Positions 57,811 through 64,000 of a DNA stretch of 64,000 nt are shown here, in pieces. How positions within the stretch are numbered: the first letter of the stretch is position 1; every line of letters starts with the position of its first letter. The stretch is from Lasiosphaeria ovina (taxonomy: Eukaryota; Ascomycota; Sordariomycetes; Sordariales; Lasiosphaeriaceae), in assembly GCA_033439765.1 (NCBI GenBank), contig JAULSN010000001.1:2170001-2234000 (forward strand), in the 5' to 3' direction. The position numbers were made by a program, and so were the translations under genes. Under the pieces are notes generated by a model. That model was not told the DNA's origin. It made no database searches and was given only the letters and a program-made list of their open reading frames with translations.

Positions 57811-57907
57811 CTGTAACGGCGAGCCGTTACGCTAGCAGGCGCAAACAAATATCTGTTGCCTGGCACTCTGGGTAACAGCAGCTATATGGTCGCAGCCCCT
57901 ACCACAT
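57811..57907 (+). repeat. Dispersed 95-bp repeat, copy C
   Basis: A full copy opening with the perfect inverted repeat TAACGGC-GA-GCCGTTA, then GCTAGCAGGCG, CTGTTGCCTGGCACTCTGGG, AGCAGCTATATGGTCGC and ending CCCCTACCACA. It is 290 bp before copy D in the same orientation. Confidence 0.85.
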
Positions 57908-58100
57908 CCGCCCCAAGTTAACGGAGCTCTATAGAGCGTAGTTAAGCTGGGAAAACTGGCCTCCGACTCTGGGACTTTGGTAGTGACTTCCAGGGGTCCA
58001 GTCCTCTATAATCTGGTATTGTATACGGATTATTACCGTTGGGGTCACGCCTGGAATTGAATCGGGTGGGGTTTGACTGGAAACGATAAGGACTCATAAC

Positions 58101-58198
58101 CTGTAACGGTGAGCCGTTACGCCAGCAGGCGCAAAACAGATACCCGTTGCGTAAAATTCTAGGCAATAGCAGCTATATGGTCGCAACCCCTACCACAA
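58101..58198 (+). repeat. Dispersed 95-bp repeat, copy D
   Basis: A full copy with TAACGGTGAGCCGTTA at its start and TATATGGTCGCAACCCC near its end. The central TGGCACTCTGG block is altered to TAAAATTCTAGG, so the second inverted repeat is lost here. Confidence 0.85.
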
Positions 58199-58798
58199 TA
58201 GCCCGGTTGGGTTTTAGGGGGTTAGCTGCTTGTTGTGTTGTGAAGGTCGATCGTCTAATAGAGGACTTTCCGCTACCATAGAGAGAGCAATCTCTTTGCT
58301 CCTCTAATATTAGTACCATAATCATTCCTTGGATTGGAAAGGTCTGGCTCCGGGCAACTGGCGTATGCTGGGAGTGGCTTGAAAGAGGAAACACCGTTTG
58401 AGTGATCGGGCAAGCAAGCTGCAGTAGACAGACCGCGGTAGGTACCCGGAACCGACTTTGGTATGCTTTGGTATCTTATCTCAAAGTTGCTGCTCTCTTT
58501 CGAGAAGATAATACGACAAGAATGAATCTGGCATTGGATAATTAATCTCACACTTTCACTGGTAAACATTATCATTAAATTCAAAACAGGGTAAAGTAGT
58601 TTTGTGGTCACAACTGGGCTGTTATTTCCCAAGTAACCTCAGCACTTGTTTGATCCTTTGCTTCGTATTATTAATTAAAGAAACTTCTATTTCCAGGCCC
58701 CTATCTATGGTCTAACCCTTGGCCTCCGGATCTGGCCTTGAGGTTCTCACTGATTGAGTAGATATGGTCCCAAGGTTCCCAGGCGAGTGACCGGGGAA

Positions 58799-58892
58799 CT
58801 GTAACGGTGTGCCATTACGCCAGCAGATAAAACAGATACCTGTTGCCTGGCACTCTGGGCAATAGCAGCTATGTGGTCGCAACCCCCACCAT
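58799..58892 (+). repeat. Dispersed 95-bp repeat, copy E
   Basis: A full copy (CTGTAACGGTGTGCC ... GGTCGCAACCCCCACCATA) that keeps both inverted-repeat blocks, although the first half of the 5' stem has one mismatch (GCCATTAC). It forms the left border of the segment with captured gene fragments; degenerate copy F is the right border. Confidence 0.85.
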
Positions 58893-59017
58893 AGGAACCC
58901 CCTCGGCAGCTATCATCCGCCGTACTTCTGAATAGTCCCAGCAAAGAGCTTCCCTTTCCAGTTCCCTTGCCAGATGAGACCGCGTATCTCGCCTACCTAG
59001 GCTCCTGCCCTCGCAGC

Positions 59018-59280
59018 GAGTATGGATGACTTCGGAACCGACGAATCGAGCCGGTATACATACCTCAGTGACAAGGAACTTGATGCAATGCTTCCCGGCC
59101 TTGAAGAAAGCTACAAGATTCTGGAATTCCCTCCTGGGTACGCGCCTGCGCGGTGCGTAACTAGGAGGGAACTCAAGAATCTCGTGGCCCTCTTCAAGTC
59201 CAGGAAGCATCGCATCAAACTCCTCGTTACTAAGGTACGTATATCGGCTCGACGTGTCGGTTCCGAAGTCCTCCATGCTC
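59018..59280. repeat. 263-bp imperfect palindrome, both arms encoding an SF3B1/Hsh155-like fragment
   Basis: The left arm (59018-59147) and the reverse complement of the right arm (59280-59151) align without gaps at roughly 80 % identity around a few central bases. Most differences are transitions. Each arm, read outward to inward on its own strand, encodes the same peptide: (D/E)DFGTD.SSRYTYLS, then DAMLPGLEE and ILEFPP.YAP. This resembles the part of the U2 snRNP splicing factor SF3B1/Hsh155/Prp10 where FGTD, YLSDEELDAMLP and PPPGYAP(V/I)R occur in order. The resemblance is from memory of the family. Being a foldback, a transcript through it in either direction would form a long hairpin. 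Confidence 0.8.
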
Positions 59281-59282
59281 CA

Positions 59283-59364
59283 TGCTCGTTGCCCGTGTCG
59301 GCGCGGGGCAGGTCGAGCGTGGCGAGGAACCACACGAGGACTTCCCGCCGCCGCTGCTGCCCCT
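59283..59364 (-). pseudogene. Captured fragment of the ECM29 coding sequence
   Basis: This 82-bp segment matches ECM29 positions 33965-34047 over its whole length, with only a handful of mismatches and one short indel. TGCCCGTGTCGGCGCGGGGC is identical in both. Orientation is the same, so the coding strand is minus here too. In the ECM29 frame it reads (W)F(L)ATLDLPRADTG, compared with WFFATLDLPRADTG in the intact gene. It starts two bases after the palindrome ends and stops 26 bp before repeat copy F. It cannot encode a functional protein. Confidence 0.9.
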
Positions 59365-59390
59365 ATTGTCCACTTCCACAGAAATCCTCA

Positions 59391-59468
59391 CAACGGCGAG
59401 CCCCTGCACCACCAGACAAAACAGACCCCTGATGCCTGGAACTCTGGGCAACAACATCCCCACCACAT
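59391..59468 (+). repeat. Dispersed 95-bp repeat, degenerate copy F
   Basis: Recognisable by AACGGCGAGCC, CAGACAAAACAGA, CCTGATGCCTGGAACTCTGGGCAAC and CCCCACCACA in the family's order. It is shortened: the TACGCC part and the AGCTATATGGTCGC part are missing. Same orientation as the other five copies. Confidence 0.7.
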
Positions 59469-60067
59469 GCCCCATGTGGAGGTCTTCGGGAATATACTCG
59501 ATGATTTCGGCCTGGTTAGAGTGGTCGAATCAAAGATATCCGAGCTGCTAAGAAGTCGCGCCGTCCCATATCTTCCTCCGACCATGGGTAAGTACGATAG
59601 CAACGCCGAGCAGAGACTGTGTCCAATCTGGGGTTGTGTGCTGACTGCTCGCACTGCTCTCGCTGCTACCGCTGCAGCTGTCGTGGCTCCAATCCCGCCG
59701 AACATTGTTGCGGTAATAAACGTGCTGGCCAAAACTGGGTGTATTCACACCCTTACCCAATGTGTTCCCGTGCAACTTTCCCTTTTACCATGAATTGAGA
59801 TCCCCAGACTAGTGCACGCAGTCATGCCTTTTCCTCTGGCGCTTTCGAGTATCCGGCTTTGAGTATCTGTACCCTGTAAGGCTCGCCTGCGGCTCGACTT
59901 GACAGCCGACCGTCGCCGGCAGGCCATCCGCTGGCAATGAGCGTGCTATTCAGCTCTCTGGTGAATTGCCAATCTCCTCGGCACGGAGATACAGGCAAGT
60001 GCAGGGTAGGTCGTTTGAGAGACGAGTACGGAGGCTCGGGCCGAAAAAGGGGCACCCTTCACAATGG

Positions 60068-60320
60068 CTAGGTCTTGAAATCTTTGTGGCGGTGGTATTT
60101 CTGCTGCTGATATTCGGCAATAGTATCTGAGGTGAGGATCTCGACCTCGGACGGCCGGCCTGCGCTCGTGGCTGTCATGGTGCCGGAGAAGGAAGACTGC
60201 GCAGAATTGGCGCGGCGCTCGGCCAGAATCTCGTCTCGCGTTTCTCGCCGGGTTGGTGGGTATGAGAAGCATGGTCTTCATCGTCAGAGTAGTCGATAAA
60301 AAACCGTCGTCGTCAAAGAT
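60068..60320 (-). pseudogene. Coding-like relic of unknown gene
   Basis: On the minus strand RRRFFIDYSDDEDHASH and PGEKRETR are followed, one frame away, by DEILAERRANSAQSS, PSEVEILTSDTIAEY and HRHKDFKT before a TAG at 60068. The composition is natural for a protein and the switch near 60235 looks like a single frameshift. I do not recognise the source gene. Confidence 0.3.
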
Positions 60321-60462
60321 TACGCTTGAAGACTTCTCCGCTCGATGTTATATTTCGTCTGCTTCAATAAGGCTTGCCTTAAGGAGGGACTTCCACAGCT
60401 TGTCCGCTGGATACTTGCTCGCTAGGGGGGCACAATCCATAGAAGAAATGAAAGAGGGGGCA

Positions 60463-60962
60463 TTAGCGCTTCTTGGTGGGCGCCTCGTCATCGAGATTTA
60501 GCCTTGGCCCTTGACCATAGAGCATTGTATCCCATACCCAGCACGCACGAGCGAGAGTGGGGGAGCAGACGAGGAACGCGTGCTTGTCAGGCAAGACAAG
60601 ATGTTCCAGGTCCGTGGGTAGAAAGGTACTGGCTGGTGGCGGCTAAGCGTCCATAGCGACGCTGCTTTTTATCCTTCGATGTCGGCTCTTCCTATCATAC
60701 CGAAGCAGACAAGAACGTGCCTCTCCAGGCCAGAACTCCTTCTGCGAGTTCTTCGCGTTTCTTTTCCTCGTCTGAATAAGAGTCTTCCGACATGTAAGGT
60801 TTGCGGCGGTAGTCCGCGAGATCAATGTCTCTCGGGTCCGACAACGAGCATAAGATCGCCATGTTTGTCAAAAGTTTTCGTAATAACGTCGGCTGGGGCG
60901 ATGCGAAGGAACCCTGGCCAGGGGCGCTGCCCGCGAGCGCGGTCTTCTTGGCCGGCGGCATT
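60463..60962 (-). pseudogene. BTB/POZ-domain gene relic
   Basis: A minus-strand ATG at about 60962 (MPPAKKTALAGSAPGQG) is followed one frame away by VITKTFDKHGDLMLVVG (about 60885-60835), like the first strand of fungal BTB domains. About 220 bp further on comes HAFLVCSPTLARACWVWDTM, then LYG (about 60580-60515), like the FLVCS..LARASPVWD.MLYGGF helix of the same domain. Between them lie an unrelated-looking charged segment (SEDSYSDEEKKREELAEG) and stops. The end, LNLDDEAPTKKR to TAA at 60463, does not look like a BTB continuation. It may therefore be a BTB gene with an insertion, or a mosaic of fragments. Confidence 0.4.
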
Positions 60963-61019
60963 GCGGAAAGATTACCGTATAATCTCTCGAATAGGGGAGA
61001 TTGATGTGGATTACTTTTG

Positions 61020-61195
61020 TGGCGCAAACCTCCAGCTCTGCGAAGCCTTCCCCTTCCTGAAGCGAGTTCTCGGCATCGGCATCATCGTTGTACTCGTCGT
61101 ACTGGAGCCCCTCATACCCCTCTCCAAAACTATCCCCCACGTCGGATTCAAGATGGGTTGCGTTTTCTGACTCGCCTTCGAGATGCGCCAGAACT
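61020..61195 (-). pseudogene. Acidic coding-like fragment
   Basis: The minus strand encodes an open acidic segment (DGEVLAHLEGESENATHLES, GDSFGEGYEGLQYDEYN, NSLQEGEGFAELE) with no start of its own and no identifiable domain. It lies just upstream, on the same strand, of the BTB relic and may be an exon of the same former gene or a separate fragment. Confidence 0.3.
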
Positions 61196-61508
61196 TCGCC
61201 ATCTTGGTTTGCTGCAAGAACCCGTCACATCCCCCGTCCCGACCCTGCGGCGCCCGCCAATCCCGCAGACTGGCGCGCGATCGCCGGGAAATCAGGCAGC
61301 CACAGAGCAAAATCCCCAAAGACATATGTCATTGGCTGTGGAAAAGGATCTTCTTGAACTGTGAAAGATTGGCTTGTTGAACAGGCAGCTGGCCAGTCTA
61401 ATCTGGTCCCTATAAGGTACATAGCGTTCCAGTCTTTGCACTGGGGAGGGTGACCCTTTTTTTGCCCGAGCCTCCGTACAGGGTAAGTCGATTAGAAAGG
61501 CAAGGATA

Positions 61509-62194
61509 TGGCAGGAAGTGAGTTGTCGCTCGTGGTTGCTTCTGCTGGAAAGGTAATCTTTACTGGTTTAAAATCTCTGGGATATAGACTTGTCGGCAGT
61601 TGCGAAGGGCGGTCGGTAGAACTGGGAGAGAGGCTGCTCAAGTATGCTAATGCTAGTGGTGCTGGAGGGTAGTGGATGAACAAGCAAGGTGATGCAGAAC
61701 GTATTCCTTGTGCTAACCCTTGTTGATACGAGAACCGCTGAGAGCCAGGAATGCCTCAAGCTAGTGGCGGCGAAGGAGAAAAGGCCGCCGGAGGAAACAT
61801 GTTTATATCCAGCCCGTCTTACTGCCTTTTTATCAAACTCGAAGCGGCTCAAGTGAGATTGTTCTCGAGAACTGATACAAAGCACGAGTCAGAATCGAGA
61901 GACTGGGTCCCAGAATAAGCCACCACTGCAGCAAAAGAAACTCGGTGCTCCAACTTCTTGATTTCGTTTGCGCAACCGGTGCTTGTGTCTGAAATTTTGT
62001 CTCGGGAAGCAGCAGAGTTACCGAATGGCAACGTCCTGGTACGGTGTGCATATCAACTCCTTGCGAGGAGGTCGCAAAGAAGCGGGTTGCTCGGCGTAGA
62101 AAACCCCCGAGCTTTGCGAGGAGAGCCAAGAATCTATTGTCGAATTGCTAAAGGGGGTGTCACGAGATTTGTTTTCTTGACCGAAAGCGGGTAA
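61509..62194 (+). pseudogene. Coding-like relics on the plus strand, unknown
   Basis: An ATG at 61509 opens a 54-codon frame (SELSLVVASAGKVIFTGL, then KSLGYRLVG) ending in TAG. Further coding-like pieces follow in other frames: NVFLVLTLVDTRTAESQECL then KLVAAKEKRPPEE (about 61690-61790), and VSEILSREAAELPNGNVLV then RCAYQLLARR (about 61985-62075). No splice sites of normal size connect them. A decayed gene is the simplest reading. I recognise no family. Confidence 0.25.
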
Positions 62195-62205
62195 GCTTGT
62201 GATTG

Positions 62206-64000
62206 CAAGAACTCCACAGTGGCGGACCAAGTCTGAGCAGAGAGTTCGCTGCCTAATCTCATATATCCGCGACATCTTCTTGATTATACTCGGAGGGGTG
62301 TTGAGCCGGTTTCTTTGAGCCGAGAGCCTGTAAAGCGAGAGGCCATTATGGAACAAGCATCCAGAACCGGACCTCCATCTCCATATCAAGAGATCAAGAG
62401 CCGCCGGAACCCGTGGAATGTAGCCCGTCTCAGCACCATCTTGATCAAGAAAATACGGAGCAAAAAAAAGCGGGATCGAGATCGGTGTCGAGGAGGAATT
62501 TGTCTATGAGTTGCGAGAAGTTCTCAATTGCCTCGGCCTCTGCTGGGGAATTGATACCGGGAGGACTTTATCGGTTAATATAAGAGGTGGTGCAGCGGCA
62601 GAAAAAACAGTCGTGTCTCCGGAATGTTTGTTACTCTGCTGGACCGGGACTCCCTTCTTCGGTGACGGGGACAAGTCTGGAGGTGCTTAGGCGTAGATAG
62701 ATAAAGACAGGGGCCCGCAGGTTGTTCACAATCCGGTGCTGAAGATATGGTAGGGGGCAGTCTGGCTCAGCGGAAGTAGCGAAGAGAAGATCCAAGGAAC
62801 AGGGACCAAGATACAGCGTTTCGAAATCCGCGGCTAACATCTCCTCACGAGCAGGCGCGATAGAGAGTAGCGATCAAAGGTCTCGATGATGGAAGTTGCT
62901 GAAACCCCTTTCGTCTGCTGCAGGTGGGAAGCTGTATCGGAGCAGACCTAGGTAGCTTTCGGGGCCCCTTTTCGTTCGAGCGCCAGAAGCATCCAGCCTC
63001 GCGTTGAACCAGCTGAAGCAGCCTTACCACCTAGCCTCGCCTCTCAGCCTCGCCGTTCATGGGATGCGGTGTCTTGCTGGAGAGATGCGGGTCAAGAGGG
63101 TGGTCTGGGTTCTAGCTTTTCCACATGCTGCGCCAACACCACCATGTCCAACGACTATACGTGCTTGACCGAGCATAAATATAGATGCCGAGATCGAAAA
63201 AAGGAGGGGTTGGCTGGAGTTGCGTTACTGGCAACGGTGAGGCCGAAGCTGTATGAAGCTCGCTAGCCGGCTGTCGAGATGTGGCGCTGACACTATAATC
63301 TTAGTGCTCCAATTCTCAGAACGAACGGGCCGAGGTTTAAATCATGTGCTAAGATGCCTCAGAATGAGCGGGGTTCGATGCAGAAGAAGACGGAGGCGGA
63401 GTCTGCTCTGAAGCGTTGCGATCGGGGCGTCTACCCAGTCGTGTTGTTGACACATTTGATTGAATCTCCCGTCTCTTTGCTTGCCTAACCGACGAGAGGC
63501 ATGTGTCAGCAGCCTTCTTCATTCATATCATCATTTGGCCACGGGCAGCGGTCAAAGCGAGACTTGCTCGTCGTCCTGGCGGCAGTTGGAGTCATTGATG
63601 CACCGCACATCGATGTTGAGATCTTGAGGGGTTCACGGCGGCTGTCTGCCTGCAGAGGGGGAAAATCAAGAATCAAATATGGCTCCGTGCAGTCTGGAGG
63701 GCGGCTTGTCGGGAGGTTGCGGGTGGCGATCGCTCCAGCGTGGCTCCCGGGGCGCCCGAGATGGCTTCACGGAGAAAAGGGATGGTAGATTTGCTGCAGC
63801 GGATGGTGAGAAACCAGTAAGATATCGTCGTCTCGAATCTCTGGATGTAGAAATGCGCGTGGCTGCGTGGATTATGGGGACGTCGAGAGAAAGAATTTTG
63901 CGAGCGGCGGAGCACGTATGGTGCGAAGTTTCTCTGCCAAAAAGGATTGGGTAAATTTTGTTCGTTTGGTGCATGGCCCACGGTGTAGTGCTTTCCAGCT
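62206..64000. other. Accessory sequence with scattered coding-like pieces
   Basis: No complete gene can be built. The minus-strand piece at 62631-62860 (REEMLAADFETLYLGPCSLD, then LLFATSAEPDC) and the plus-strand pieces at 63560-63620 (KRDLLVVLAAVGVIDAPHID) and 63800-63950 (DGEKPVRYRRLESLDVEMRV) have protein-like composition but lack partners, starts or splice context. The last could belong to a gene running off the window. Confidence 0.3.

Noticed and set aside
1..64000. CRISPR arrays, operons and bacterial ribosome-binding sites
   Set aside because: The window is eukaryotic (fungal) with spliceosomal introns, and no spaced identical repeats of CRISPR type are present.

Overview
The window is from the nuclear genome of a filamentous ascomycete, most likely a Sordariomycete. 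The evidence is short introns (about 50-150 nt) with GTATGT/GTAAGT-type donors and CTAAC/CTGAC branch sites, GC-rich coding sequence, CT-rich leaders, wide intergenic spaces and fungal versions of the recognisable proteins. No taxon below class can be supported from the sequence.

From the left: 1-3.5 kb has no clear gene, only a C-run, a doubtful relic and the first copy of a short dispersed repeat. A small membrane protein lies at 3.5-4.1 kb, followed by a direct repeat and a second repeat copy. The core block then runs from 5 to 40 kb: IDH1 (mitochondrial NAD-isocitrate dehydrogenase subunit 1), divergent from an intronless GH13 alpha-glucan enzyme; two divergent genes of unknown function that may be distant relatives; an F-box/ankyrin reading frame broken by two TGA codons; a small cysteine-containing secreted protein; a GCK-III (Ste20-type) kinase; a UBA-UAS-UBX protein of the Cdc48/p97 adaptor type; a relic-rich spacer; and ECM29, the proteasome-associated HEAT-repeat adaptor. 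These are mostly housekeeping functions (energy metabolism, glucan metabolism, signalling, ubiquitin-proteasome) and do not form a cluster.

From 39.6 to 52.9 kb no protein gene can be supported. The last 4-5 kb of that stretch looks like a transcribed, possibly spliced leader or lncRNA running into a three-RRM RNA-binding protein (NAM8/TIA-1-like, 52.9-54.7 kb). That gene is followed by about 2.7 kb of strongly pyrimidine-biased sequence ending abruptly near 57.4 kb.

The right end, 57.4-64 kb, is accessory and the most unusual part. It holds four of the six copies of a roughly 95-bp repeat with two internal inverted repeats. Between two of those copies (58.8-59.5 kb) lie an 82-bp near-identical piece of ECM29, whose intact gene is 25 kb away, and a 263-bp imperfect palindrome. 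Both arms of the palindrome encode what looks like a piece of the splicing factor SF3B1/Hsh155. Beyond it are decayed pieces of a BTB-domain gene and other coding-like fragments. The picture is a repeat-bounded patch that has collected host gene fragments, one of them as a hairpin that could yield double-stranded RNA. All gene models were built by eye from reading frames and splice signals. No database search was run, so family names rest on motif recognition.
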